Source: Limnomonas spitsbergensis (lineage: Eukaryota; Chlorophyta; Chlorophyceae; Chlamydomonadales). Taken from it: DNA of 64,000 nucleotides. The stretch lies in the NCBI GenBank assembly GCA_037349105.1, contig JAYJMM010000044.1, positions 101,038-165,037 of the forward strand, in the 5' to 3' direction. Made by a program: the position numbers and the translations under genes. The notes beneath the pieces are model-generated. The model was not told the origin of the DNA. It ran no database searches and saw nothing but the letters and a program-made list of their open reading frames with translations. Shown one piece after another: positions 45,751 through 58,962 of the stretch; position 1 is the stretch's first letter; every line of letters begins with the position of its first letter.

Positions 45751-48700
45751 CACAGCTGTTCTGGGGTAAGGGTGAGGATTGGGAGGGAGGAGGCAGCTGA
45801 CTGTCCACAGCTGTTCTGGGGTAAGGGTGAAGGGTGGGAGGGAGAAGGCAGCTGACTGGTCCACAGCTGTTCTGGGGTAAGGGTGAGGGTGGGAGGGAGG
45901 AGGCAGCTGACTGATCCACAGCTGTTCTGGGGTAAGGGTGGGGATTGGGAGGGAGGAGGCAGCTGACTGGTCCACAGCTGTTCTGGGGTAAGGGTGAAGG
46001 GTGGGAGGGAGGAGGCAGCTGACTGATCCACAGCTGTTCTGGGGTAAGGGTGAGGGGTGGGAGGGAGGAGGCAGCTACTGATCCACAGCTGTTCTGGGGT
46101 AAGGGTGAGGGTTGGAGGGAGGAGGCAGCTGACTGGTCCACAGCTGTTCTGGGGTAAGGGTGAAGGGTGGGAGGGAGGAGGCAGCTACTGATCCACAGCT
46201 GTTCTGGGGTAAGGGTGAGGGGTGGGAGGGAGGAGGCAGCTGACTGATCCACAGCTGTTCTGGGGTAAGGGTGAGGATTGGGAGGGAGGCAGGCTACTGA
46301 TCCACAGCTGTTCTGGGGTAAGGGTGAGGGGTGGGAGGGAGGAGGCAGCTGACTGATCCACAGCTGTTCTGGGGTAAGGGTGGAGGGTGGGAGGGAGGAG
46401 GCAGCTGACTGATCCACAGCTGTTCTGGGGTAAGGGTGAAGGGTGGGAGGGAGGAGGCAGCTGACTGATCCACAGCTGTTCTGGGGTAAGGGTGAAGGGT
46501 GGGAGGGAGGAGCAGCTGACTGATCCACAGCTGTTCTGGGGTAAGGGTGAGGGTGGGAGGGAGGAGGCAGCTGACTGGTCCACAGCTGTTCTGGGGTAAG
46601 GGTGAGGGGTGGGAGGGAGGAGGCAGCTGACTGATCCACAGCTGTTCTGGGGTAAGGGTGAAGGGTGGGAGGGAGGAGGCAGCTGACTGGTCCACAGCTG
46701 TTCTGGGGTAAGGGTGAAGGGTGGGAGGGAGGAGGCAGCTCACTGATCCACAGCTGTTCTGGGGTAAGGGTGGGGATGGGAGGGAGGAGGCAGCTGACTG
46801 GTCCACAGCTGTTCTGGGGTAAGGGTGGAGGGTGGGAGGGAGGAGGCAGCTGACTGATCCACAGCTGTTCTGGGGTAAGGGTGAGGGTGGGAGGGAGGAG
46901 GCAGCTGACTGATCCACAGCTGTTCTGGGGTTAGGGTGAAGGGTGGGAGGGAGGAGGCAGCTGACTGGTCCACAGCTGTTCTGGGGTAAGGGTGAAGGGT
47001 GGGAGGGAGGAGGCAGCTACTGATCCACAGCTGTTCTGGGGTAAGGGTGAGGGGTGGGAGGGAGGAGGCAGCTGACTGATCCACAGCTGTTCTGGGGTAA
47101 GGGTGAGGGGTGGGAGGGAGGAGGCAGCTGACTGATCCACAGCTGTTCTGGGGTAAGGGTGAAGGGTGGGAGGGAGGAGGCAGCTGACTGTCCACAGCTG
47201 TTCTGGGGTAAGGGTGAAGGGTGGGAGGGAGGAGGCAGCTACTGGTCCACAGCTGTTCTGGGGTAAGGGTGAAGGGTGGGAGGGAGGAGGCAGCTGACTG
47301 ATCCACAGCTGTTCTGGGGTAAGGGTGGGGTGGGAGGGAGGAGGCAGCTGACTGGTCCACAGCTGTTCTGGGGTAAGGGTGAGGGTTGGGAGGGAGGAGG
47401 CAGCTGACTGATCCACAGCTGTTCTGGGGTAAGGGTGAAGGGTGGGAGGGAGGAGGCAGCTGACTGGTCCACAGCTGTTCTGGGGTAAGGGTGAAGGGTG
47501 GGAGGGAGGAGGCAGCTCACTGATCCACAGCTGTTCTGGGGTAAGGGTGGGGATTGGGAGGGAGGAGGCAGCTGACTGTCCACAGCTGTTCTGGGGTAAG
47601 GGTGAGGGTGGGAGGGAGGAGGCAGCTGACTGATCCACAGCTGTTCTGGGGTAAGGGTGAGGGGTGGGAGGGAGGAGGCAGCTGACTGATCCACAGCTGT
47701 TCTGGGGTAGGGTGAAGGGTGGGAGGGAGGAGGCAGCTGACTGGTCCACAGCTGTTCTGGGGTAAGGGTGAAGAGTGGGAGGGAGGAGGCAGCTGACTGA
47801 TCCACAGCTGTTCTGGGGTAAGGGTGAGGGTGGGAGGGAGGAGGCAGCTGACTGATCCACAGCTGTTCTGGGGTAAGGGTGGAGGGTGGGAGGGAGGAGG
47901 CAGCTGACTGGTCCACAGCTGTTCTGGGGTAAGGGTGAGGGTTGGGAGGGAGGAGGCAGCTGACTGGTCCACAGCTGTTCTGGGGTAAGGGTGAAGGGTG
48001 GGAGGGAGGAGGCAGCTACTGATCCACAGCTGTTCTGGGGTAAGGGTGAGGGTGGGAGGGAGGAGGCAGCTGACTGATCCACAGCTGTTCTGGGGTAAGG
48101 GTGAGGATTGGGAGGGAGGAGGCAGCTGACTGGTCCACAGCTGTTCTGGGGTAAGGGTGGAGGGTGGGAGGGAGGAGGCAGCTGACTGATCCACAGCTGT
48201 TCTGGGGTAAGGGTGAAGGGTGGGAGGGAGGAGGCAGCTGACTGATCCACAGCTGTTCTGGGGTAAGGGTGAGGATTGGGAGGGAGGAGGCAGCTGACTG
48301 GTCCACAGCTGTTCTGGGTGGGAGGGAGGAGGCAGCTACTGATCCACAGCTGTTCTGGGGTAAGGGTGAGGGGTAGGAGGGAGGAGGCAGCTGACTGGTC
48401 CACAGCTGTTCTGGGGTAAGGGTGAGGGTAGGAGGGAGGAGGCAGGTGACTGATCCACAGCTGTTCTGGGGTAAGGGTAAGGGTGGGAGGGAGGAGGCAG
48501 CTGACTGATCCACAGCTGTTCTGGGGTAAGGGTGAGGATTGGGAGGGAGGAGGCAGCTGACTGATCCACAGCTGTTCTGGGGTAAGGGTGGAGGGTGGGA
48601 GGGAGGAGGCAGCTGACTGATCCACAGCTGTTCTGGGGTAAGGGTGAGGGGTGGGAGGGAGGAGGCAGCTGACTGATCCACAGCTGTTCTGGGTTAGGGT

Positions 48701-51700
48701 GAAGGGTGGGAGGGAGGAGGCAGCTGACTCGTCCACAGCTGTTCTGGGGTAAGGGTGAAGGGTGGGAGGGAGGAGGCAGTTACTGATCCACAGCTGTTCT
48801 GGGGTAAGGGTGAGGGGTAGGAGGGAGGAGGCAGCTGACTGATCCACAGCTGTTCTGGGGTAAGGTGAGGGGTGGGAGGGAGGAGGCAGCTGACTGATCC
48901 ACAGCTGTTCTGGGGTAAGGGTGAAGGGTGGGAGGGAGGAGGCAGCTGACTGGTCCACAGCTGTTCTGGGTGGGAGGGAGGAGGCAGCTACTGATCCACA
49001 GCTGTTCTGGGGTAAGGGTGAGGGGTAGGAGGGAGGAGGCAGCTGACTGGTCCACAGCTGTTCTGGGGTAAGGGTGAGGGTAGGAGGGAGGAGGCAGGTT
49101 ACTGATCCACAGCTGTTCTGGGGTAAGGGTGAGGGGTGGGAGGGAGGAGGCAGCTGACTGGTCCACAGCTGTTCTGGGGTAAGGGTGAAGGGTGGGAGGG
49201 AGGAGGCAGCTGACTGGTCCACAGCTGTTCTGGGGTAAGGGTGAAGGGTGGGAGGGAGGAGGCAGCTACTGATCCACAGCTGTTCTGGGGTAAGGGTGAG
49301 GGGTAGGAGGGAGGAGGCAGCTTACTGATCCACAGCTGTTCTGGGGTAAGGGTGAGGGGTAGGAGGGAGGAGGCAGCTGACTGATCCACAGCTGTTCTGG
49401 GGTAAGGGTGAGGGGTGGGAGGGAGGAGGCAGCTGACTGGTCCACAGCTGTTCTGGGGTAAGGGTGAGGATTGGGAGGGAGGAGGCAGCTGACTGATCCA
49501 CAGCTGTTCTGGGGTAAGGGTGAAGGGTGGGAGGGAGGAGGCAGCTGACTGATCCACAGCTGTTCTGGGGTAAGGGTGAAGGGTGGGAGGGAGGAGGCAG
49601 CTGACTGGTCCACAGCTGTTCTGGGTGGGAGGGAGGAGGCATGCTACTGATCCACAGCTGTTCTGGGGTAAGGGTGAGGGGTGGGAGGGAGGAGGCAGCT
49701 GACTGATCCACAGCTGTTCTGGGGTAAGGGTGAAGGGTGGGAGGGAGGAGGCAGCTGACTGGTCCACAGCTGTTCTGGGGTAAGGGTGAAGGGTGGGAGG
49801 GAGGAGGCAGCTGACTGGTCCACAGCTGTTCTGGGGTAAGGGTGAGGAGTGGGAGGGAGGAGGCAGCTGACTGGTCCACAGCTGTTCTGGGGTAAGGGTG
49901 AGGATGGGAGGGAGGAGGCAGCTGACTGATCCACAGCTGTTCTGGGGTAAGGGTGGAGGGTGGGAGGGAGGAGGCAGCTGACTGGTCCACAGCTGTTCTG
50001 GGGTAAGGGTGAGGATTGGGAGGGAGGAGGCAGCTGACTGGTCCACAGCTGTTCTGGGGTAAGGGTGAAGGGTGGGAGGGAGGAGGCAGCTACTGATCCA
50101 CAGCTGTTCTGGGGTAAGGGTGAGGGTACGAGGGAGGAGGCAGGTTACTGATCCACAGCTGTTCTGGGGTAAGGGTGAGGATTGGGAGGGAGGAGGCAGC
50201 TGACTGGTCCACAGCTGTTCTGGGGTAAGGGTGGAGGGTGGGAGGGAGGAGGCAGCTGACTGATCCACAGCTGTTCTGGGGTAAGGGTGAGGGTGGGAGG
50301 GAGGAGGCAGCTGACTGATCCACAGCTGTTCTGGGGTAAGGGTGAGGATGGGAGGGAGGAGGCAGCTGACTGGTCCACAGCTGTTCTGGGTGGGAGGGAG
50401 GAGGCATGCTACTGATCCACAGCTGTTCTGGGGTAAGGGTGAGGGGTAGGAGGGAGGAGGCAGCTGACTGGTCCACAGCTGTTCTGGGGTAAGGGTGAGG
50501 GGTGGGAGGGAGGAGGCAGCTGACTGATCCACAGCTGTTCTGGGGTAAGGGTAAGGGTGGGAGGGAGGAGGCAGCTCACTGATCCACAGCTGTTCTGGGG
50601 TAAGGGTGAGGATTGGGAGGGAGGAGGCAGCTGACTGATCCACAGCTGTTCTGGGGTAAGGGTGGAGGGTGGGAGGGAGGAGGCAGCTGACTGATCCACA
50701 GCTGTTCTGGGTAAGGGTGAGGGGTGGGAGGGAGGAGGCAGCTGACTGATCCACAGCTGTTCTGGGGTAAGGGTGAAGGGTGGGAGGGAGGAGGCAGCTG
50801 ACTCGTCCACAGCTGTTCTGGGGTAAGGGTGAAGGGTGGGAGGGAGGAGGCAGTTACTGATCCACAGCTGTTCTGGGGTAAGGGTGAGGGGTAGGAGGGA
50901 GGAGGCAGCTGACTGATCCACAGCTGTTCTGGGGTAAGGTGAGGGTGGGAGGGAGGAGGCAGCTGACTGATCCACAGCTGTTCTGGGGTAAGGGTGAAGG
51001 GTGGGAGGGAGGAGGCAGCTGACTGGTCCACAGCTGTTCTGGGTGGGAGGGAGGAGGCAGCTACTGATCCACAGCTGTTCTGGGGTAAGGGTGAGGGTAG
51101 GAGGGAGGAGGCAGCTGACTGGTCCACAGCTGTTCTGGGGTAAGGGTGAGGGGTGGGAGGGAGGAGGCAGCTTACTGATCCACAGCTGTTCTGGGGTAAG
51201 GGTGAGGGGTGGGAGGGAGGAGGCAGCTGACTGGTCCACAGCTGTTCTGGGGTAAGGGTGAAGGGTGGGAGGGAGGAGGCAGCTGACTGATCCACAGCTG
51301 TTCTGGGGTAAGGGTGAAGGGTGGGAGGGAGGAGGCAGCTACTGATCCACAGCTGTTCTGGGGTAAGGGTGAGGGGTAGGGGGAGGCAGGTTACTGATCC
51401 ACAGCTGTTCTGGGGTAAGGGTGAGGGGTAGGAGGGAGGAGGCAGCTGACTGATCCACAGCTGTTCTGGGGTAAGGGTGAGGGTGGGAGGGAGGAGGCAG
51501 CTGACTGGTCCACAGCTGTTCTGGGGTAAGGGTGAGGATTGGGAGGGAGGAGGCAGCTGACTGATCCACAGCTGTTCTGGGTAAGGGTGAAGGGTGGGAG
51601 GGAGGAGGCAGCTGACTGGTCCACAGCTGTTCTGGGGTAAGGGTGAAGGGTGGGAGGGAGGAGGCAGCTCACTGATCCACAGCTGTTCTGGGGTAAGGGT

Positions 51701-51923
51701 GGGGATTGGGAGGGAGGAGGCAGCTACTGATCCACAGCTGTTCTGGGGTAAGGGTGAGGGGTAGGAGGGAGGAGGCAGGTTACTGATCCACAGCTGTTCT
51801 GGGGTAAGGGTGAGGGGTAGGAGGGAGGAGGCAGGTGACTGATCCACAGCTGTTCTGGGGTAAGGGTGAGGGGTGGGAGGGAGGAGGCAGCTGACTGGTC
51901 CACAGCTGTTCTGGGGTAAGGGT

Positions 51924-52356
51924 GCATGGTGGCATTGATGTGCATTTATTTGGTGCATTTATTTGGTGCTTACTGGCGGGAACGTGGACTTGAGCTTGCA
52001 AGATGATAGGCCTCTTGGTTGGAGACTTGGGATGTTGGTTGATCTTCTGAAAATAGGGAAGAAAGGTACAGTAAGTAGGTGGAGAGCTGGCCAGATGTGG
52101 AGTGAAAGGATATGAAGCAGCTGACCAAAATGCCAAAAATGTAAATGGCCCTGGGCTGGCAGGTGCAGAGGTGAGGAGGGTAAGGGTGAGGGTTGGGAGG
52201 GAGGATGCAGCTGACTGATCCATACCTGTTCTGGCTGGGACAGGTGGTGGGGGAAGAGGGGATGTGTCTGGCCATGAGCTGGTGCAGGTGGTGGGGGGAG
52301 AGGGGATGTGTCTGGCCATGGCTGGGACAGGTGATGGGGGGAGAGGGGACGTGTCT
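51924..52356. repeat. Cassette copy 3 within the 56-bp array
   Basis: This copy begins 6602 bp after copy 2. It is almost identical to copy 1, with single missing G bases at the left border and in the last GGCCATGGGCTG. Confidence 0.9.
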
Positions 52357-55300
52357 ACAGCTGTTCTGGGGTAAGGGTGAGGATTGGGAGGGAGGAGGCA
52401 GCTGACTGTCCACAGCTGTTCTGGGGTAAGGGTGAAGGGTGGGAGGGAGAAGGCAGCTGACTGATCCACAGCTGTTCTGGGGTAAGGGTGAAGGGTGGGA
52501 GGGAGGAGGCAGCTCACTGATCCACAGCTGTTCTGGGGTAAGGGTGGGGATTGGGAGGGAGGAGGCAGCTGACTGGTCCACAGCTGTTCTGGGGTAAGGG
52601 TGAGGGTGGGAGGGAGGAGGCAGCTGACTGATCCACAGCTGTTCTGGGGTAAGGGTGAGGGGTGGGAGGGAGGAGGCAGCTGACTGATCCACAGCTGTTC
52701 TGGGGTAAGGGTGAGGGTTGGAGGGAGGAGGCAGCTGACTGGTCCAAGCTGTTCTGGGGTAAGGGTGAAGGGTGGGAGGGAGGAGGCAGCTGACTGATCC
52801 ACAGCTGTTCTGGGGTAAGGGTGAGGGGTGGGAGGGAGGAGGCAGCTGACTGATCCACAGCTGTTCTGGGGTAAGGGTGAGGATGGGAGGGAGGCAGGCT
52901 ACTGATCCACAGCTGTTCTGGGGTAAGGGTGAGGGGTGGGAGGGAGGAGGCAGCTGACTGATCCACAGCTGTTCTGGGGTAAGGGTGGAGGGTGGGAGGG
53001 AGGAGGCAGCTGACTGATCCACAGCTGTTCTGGGGTAAGGGTGAAGGGTGGGAGGGAGGAGGCAGCTGACTGATCCACAGCTGTTCTGGGGTAAGGGTGA
53101 AGGGTGGGAGGGAGGAGGCAGCTGACTGATCCACAGCTGTTCTGGGGTAAGGGTGAGGATTGGGAGGGAGGAGGCAGCTGACTGGTCCACAGCTGTTCTG
53201 GGGTAAGGGTGAGGGTGGGAGGGAGGAGGCAGCTGACTGATCCACAGCTGTTCTGGGGTAAGGGTGAAGGGTGGGAGGGAGGAGGCAGCTGACTGGTCCA
53301 CAGCTGTTCTGGGGTAAGGGTGAAGGGTGGGAGGGAGGAGGCAGCTCACTGATCCACAGCTGTTCTGGGGTAAGGGTGGGGATTGGGAGGGAGGAGGCAG
53401 CTGACTGGTCCACAGCTGTTCTGGGGTAAGGGTGGAGGGTGGGAGGGAGGAGGCAGCTGACTGATCCACAGCTGTTCTGGGGTAAGGGTGAGGGGTGGGA
53501 GGGAGGAGGCAGCTGACTGATCCACAGCTGTTCTGGGGTTAGGGTGAAGGGTGGGAGGGAGGAGGCAGCTGACTGGTCACAGCTGTTCTGGGGTAAGGGT
53601 GAAGGGTGGGAGGGAGGAGGCAGCTACTGATCCACAGCTGTTCTGGGGTAAGGGTGAGGGGTGGGAGGGAGGAGGCAGCTGACTGATCCACAGCTGTTCT
53701 GGGGTAAGGGTGAGGGGTGGGAGGGAGGAGGCAGCTGACTGATCCACAGCTGTTCTGGGGTAAGGTGAAGGGTGGGAGGGAGGAGGCAGCTGACTGTCCA
53801 CAGCTGTTCTGGGGTAAGGGTGAAGGGTGGGAGGGAGGAGGCAGCTGACTGGTCCACAGCTGTTCTGGGGTAAGGGTGAAGGGTGGGAGGGAGGAGGCAG
53901 CTGACTGATCCACAGCTGTTCTGGGGTAAGGGTGGGGTTGGAGGGAGGAGGCAGCTGACTGGTCCACAGCTGTTCTGGGGTAAGGGTGAGGATGGGAGGG
54001 AGGAGGCAGCTGACTGATCCACAGCTGTTCTGGGGTAAGGGTGAAGGGTGGGAGGGAGGAGGCAGCTGACTGGTCCACAGCTGTTCTGGGGTAAGGGTGA
54101 AGGGTGGGAGGGAGGAGGCAGCTGACTGATCCACAGCTGTTCTGGGGTAAGGGTGGGGATTGGGAGGGAGGAGGCAGCTGACTGTCCACAGCTGTTCTGG
54201 GGTAAGGGTGAGGGTGGGAGGGAGGAGGCAGCTGACTGATCCACAGCTGTTCTGGGGTAAGGGTGAGGGGTGGGAGGGAGGAGGCAGCTGACTGATCCAC
54301 AGCTGTTCTGGGGTAAGGGTGAAGGGTGGGAGGGAGGAGGCAGCTGACTGGTCCACAGCTGTTCTGGGGTAAGGGTGAAGGGTGGGAGGGAGGAGGCAGC
54401 TGACTGGTCCACAGCTGTTCTGGGGTAAGGGTGAGGATTGGGAGGGAGGAGGCAGCTGACTGGTCCACAGCTGTTCTGGGGTAAGGGTGGAGGGTGGGAG
54501 GGAGGAGGCAGCTGACTGATCCACAGCTGTTCTGGGGTAAGGGTGAGGGTGGGAGGGAGGAGGCAGCTGACTGGTCCACAGCTGTTCTGGGGTAAGGGTG
54601 AAGGGTGGGAGGGAGGAGGCAGCTACTGATCCACAGCTGTTCTGGGGTAAGGGTGAGGGGTGGGAGGGAGGAGGCAGCTACTGATCCACAGCTGTTCTGG
54701 GGTAAGGGTGAGGATTGGGAGGGAGGAGGCAGCTGACTGGTCCACAGCTGTTCTGGGGTAAGGGTGGAGGGTGGGAGGGAGGAGGCAGCTGACTGATCCA
54801 CAGCTGTTCTGGGGTAAGGGTGAAGGGTGGGAGGGAGGAGGCAGCTGACTGATCCACAGCTGTTCTGGGGTAAGGGTGAGGATTGGGAGGGAGGAGGCAG
54901 CTGACTGGTCCACAGCTGTTCTGGGTGGGAGGGAGGAGGCAGCTACTGATCCACAGCTGTTCTGGGGTAAGGGTGAGGGGTAGGAGGGAGGAGGCAGCTG
55001 ACTGGTCCACAGCTGTTCTGGGGTAAGGGTGAGGGGTAGGAGGGAGGAGGCAGCTGACTGATCCACAGCTGTTCTGGGGTAAGGGTGAAGGGTGGGAGGG
55101 AGGAGGCAGCTGACTGATCCACAGCTGTTCTGGGGTAAGGGTGAGGATTGGGAGGGAGGAGGCAGCTGACTGATCCACAGCTGTTCTGGGGTAAGGGTGA
55201 GGGTGGGAGGGAGGAGGCAGCTGACTGATCCACAGCTGTTCTGGGGTAAGGGTGAGGGGTGGGAGGGAGGAGGCAGCTGACTGATCCACAGCTGTTCTGG

Positions 55301-58300
55301 GGTAGGGTGAAGGGTGGGAGGGAGGAGGCAGCTGACTGTCCACAGCTGTTCTGGGGTAAGGGTGAAGGGTGGGAGGGAGGAGGCAAGTTACTGATCCACA
55401 GCTGTTCTGGGGTAAGGGTGAGGGTAGGAGGGAGGAGGCAGCTGACTGATCCACAGCTGTTCTGGGGTAAGGGTGAGGGGTGGGAGGGAGGAGGCAGCTG
55501 ACTGATCCACAGCTGTTCTGGGGTAAGGGTGAGGGGTGGGAGGGAGGAGGCAGCTGACTGGTCCACAGCTGTTCTGGGTGGGAGGGAGGAGGCATGCTAC
55601 TGATCCACAGCTGTTCTGGGGTAAGGGTGAGGGGTGGAGGGAGGAGGCAGCTGACTGGTCCACAGCTGTTCTGGGGTAAGGGTGAGGGGTGAGGGAGGAG
55701 GCAGCTGACTGATCCACAGCTGTTCTGGGGTAAGGGTGAGGGGTGGGAGGGAGGAGGCAGCTGACTGGTCCACAGCTGTTCTGGGGTAAGGGTGAAGGGT
55801 GGGAGGGAGGAGGCAGCTGACTGGTCCACAGCTGTTCTGGGGTAAGGGTGAAGGGTGGGAGGGAGGAGGCAGCTACTGATCCACAGCTGTTCTGGGGTAA
55901 GGGTGAGGGGTGGGAGGGAGGAGGCAGCTGACTGATCCACAGCTGTTCTGGGGTAAGGGTGAGGGGTGGGAGGGAGGAGGCAGCTGACTGATCCACAGCT
56001 GTTCTGGGGTAAGGGTGAGGGGTGGGAGGGAGGAGGCAGCTGACTGGTCCACAGCTGTTCTGGGGTAAGGGTGAGGGTGGGAGGGAGGAGGCAGCTGACT
56101 GATCCACAGCTGTTCTGGGGTAAGGGTGAAGGGTGGGAGGGAGGAGGCAGCTGACTGATCCACAGCTGTTCTGGGGTAAGGGTGAAGGGTGGGAGGGAGG
56201 AGGCAGCTGACTGGTCCACAGCTGTTCTGGGTGGGAGGGAGGAGGCAGCTGACTGATCCACAGCTGTTCTGGGGTAAGGGTGAGGGTGGGAGGGAGGAGG
56301 CAGCTGACTGATCCACAGCTGTTCTGGGGTAAGGGTGAAGGGTGGGAGGGAGGAGGCAGCTGACTGGTCCACAGCTGTTCTGGGGTAAGGGTGAAGGGTG
56401 GGAGGGAGGAGGCAGCTGACTGGTCCACAGCTGTTCTGGGGTAAGGGTGAAGGGTGGGAGGGAGGGGGCAGCTGACTGGTCCACAGCTGTTCTGGGGTAA
56501 GGGTGAGGATTGGGAGGGAGGAGGCAGCTGACTGGTCCACAGCTGTTCTGGGGTAAGGGTGGAGGGTGGGAGGGAGAAGGCAGCTGACTGATCCACAGCT
56601 GTTCTGGGGTAAGGGTGAGGATTGGGAGGGAGGAGGCAGCTGACTGGTCCACAGCTGTTCTGGGGTAAGGGTGAAGGGTGGGAGGGAGGAGGCAGCTACT
56701 GATCCACAGCTGTTCTGGGGTAAGGGTGAGGGGTGGGAGGGAGGAGGCAGCTTACTGATCCACAGCTGTTCTGGGGTAAGGGTGAGGATTGGGAGGGAGG
56801 AGGCAGCTGACTGGTCCACAGCTGTTCTGGGGTAAGGGTGGAGGGTGGGAGGGAGGAGGCAGCTGACTGATCCACAGCTGTTCTGGGGTAAGGGTGAAGG
56901 GTGGGAGGGAGGAGGCAGCTGACTGATCCACAGCTGTTCTGGGGTAAGGGTGAGGATTGGGAGGGAGGAGGCAGCTGACTGGTCCACAGCTGTTCTGGGT
57001 GGGAGGGAGGAGGCATGCTACTGATCCACAGCTGTTCTGGGGTAAGGGTGAGGGGTAGGAGGGAGGAGGCAGCTGACTGGTCCACAGCTGTTCTGGGGTA
57101 AGGGTGAGGGGTAGGAGGGAGGAGGCAGGTTACTGATCCACAGCTGTTCTGGGGTAAGGGTAAGGGTGGGAGGGAGGAGGCAGCTGACTGATCCACAGCT
57201 GTTCTGGGGTAAGGGTGAGGATTGGGAGGGAGGAGGCAGCTGACTGATCCACAGCTGTTCTGGGGTAAGGGTGGAGGGTGGGAGGGAGGAGGCAGCTGAC
57301 TGATCCACAGCTGTTCTGGGGTAAGGGTGAGGGGTGGGAGGGAGGAGGCAGCTGACTGATCCACAGCTGTTCTGGGGTTAGGGTGAAGGGTGGGAGGGAG
57401 GAGGCAGCTGACTCGTGCACAGCTGTTCTGGGGTAAGGGTGAAGGGTGGGAGGGAGGAGGCAGTTACTGATCCACAGCTGTTCTGGGGTAAGGGTGAGGG
57501 GTAGGAGGGAGGAGGCAGCTGACTGATCCACAGCTGTTCTGGGGTAAGGTGAGGGGTGGGAGGGAGGAGGCAGCTGACTGATCCACAGCTGTTCTGGGGT
57601 AAGGGTGAAGGGTGGGAGGGAGGAGGCAGCTGACTGGTCCACAGCTGTTCTGGGTGGGAGGGAGGAGGCATGCTACTGATCCACAGCTGTTCTGGGGTAA
57701 GGGTGAGGGGTAGGAGGGAGGAGGCAGCTGACTGGTCCACAGCTGTTCTGGGGTAAGGGTGAGGGGTAGGAGGGAGGAGGCAGGTACTGATCCACAGCTG
57801 TTCTGGGGTAAGGGTGAGGGGTGGGAGGGAGGAGGCAGCTGACTGGTCCACAGCTGTTCTGGGGTAAGGGTGAAGGGTGGGAGGGAGGAGGCAGCTGACT
57901 GGTCCACAGCTGTTCTGGGGTAAGGGTGAAGGGTGGGAGGGAGGAGGCAGCTGACTGATCCACAGCTGTTCTGGGGTAAGGGTGAGGGTGGGAGGGAGGA
58001 GGCAGCTACTGATCCACAGCTGTTCTGGGGTAAGGGTGAGGGGTAGGAGGGAGGAGGCAGGTACTGATCCACAGCTGTTCTGGGGTAAGGGTGAGGGGTG
58101 GGAGGGAGGAGGCAGCTGACTGGTCCACAGCTGTTCTGGGGTAAGGGTGAGGATGGGAGGGAGGAGGCAGCTGACTGATCCACAGCTGTTCTGGGGTAAG
58201 GGTGAAGGGTGGGAGGGAGGAGGCAGCTGACTGGTCCACAGCTGTTCTGGGGTAAGGGTGAAGGGTGGGAGGGAGGAGGCAGCTGACTGATCCACAGCTG

Positions 58301-58535
58301 TTCTGGGGTAAGGGTGGGGTGGGAGGGAGGAGGCAGGCTACTGATCCACAGCTGTTCTGGGGTAAGGGTGAGGGTAGGAGGGAGGAGGCAGGTACTGATC
58401 CACAGCTGTTCTGGGGTAAGGGTGAGGGGTAGGAGGGAGGAGGCAGGTTACTGATCCACAGCTGTTCTGGGGTAAGGGTGAGGGGTGGGAGGGAGGAGGC
58501 AGCTGACTGGTCCACAGCTGTTCTGGGGTAAGGGT

Positions 58536-58962
58536 GCATGGTGGGCATTGATGTGCATTTATTTGGTGCATTTATTTGTGCTTACTGGCGGGAACGTGGA
58601 CTTGAGCTTGCAAGATGATAGGCCTCTTGGTTGGAGACTTGGATGTTGGTTGATCTTCTGAAAATAGGGAAGAAGGTACAGTAGTAGGTGGAGAGCTGGC
58701 CAGATGTGGAGTGAAAGGATATGAAGCAGCTGACCAAAATGCCAAAAATGTAAATGGCCCTGGGCTGGCAGGTGCAGAGGTGAGGAGGGTAAGGGTGAGG
58801 GTTGGGAGGGAGGATGCAGCTGACTGATCCATACCTGTTCTGGCTGGGACAGGTGGTGGGGGAAGAGGGGATGTGTCTGGCCATGAGCTGGTGCAGGTGG
58901 TGGGGGGAGAGGGATGTGTCTGCCATGGGCTGGACAGGTGATGGGGGGAGAGGGACGTGTCT
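58536..58962. repeat. Cassette copy 4 within the 56-bp array
   Basis: This copy begins 6612 bp after copy 3, nearly the same distance as copy 2 to copy 3. More single-base losses are present (for example TATTTGTGC, AGAAGGTAC, CAGTAGTAGG, CTGCCATGG) than in copies 1-3. Confidence 0.9.

Noticed and set aside
46931..49222. 763-codon minus-strand proline-rich frame (also 54678-56987 with 769 codons, 59985-61955, 61733-63739 and others)
   Set aside because: The 56-bp unit is not a multiple of three, so all three minus frames read the same 56-residue cycle and all are open. The C-rich strand has almost no stop triplets; frames end only where CTA, TTA or TCA variants or indels occur. There is no conserved frame or start.
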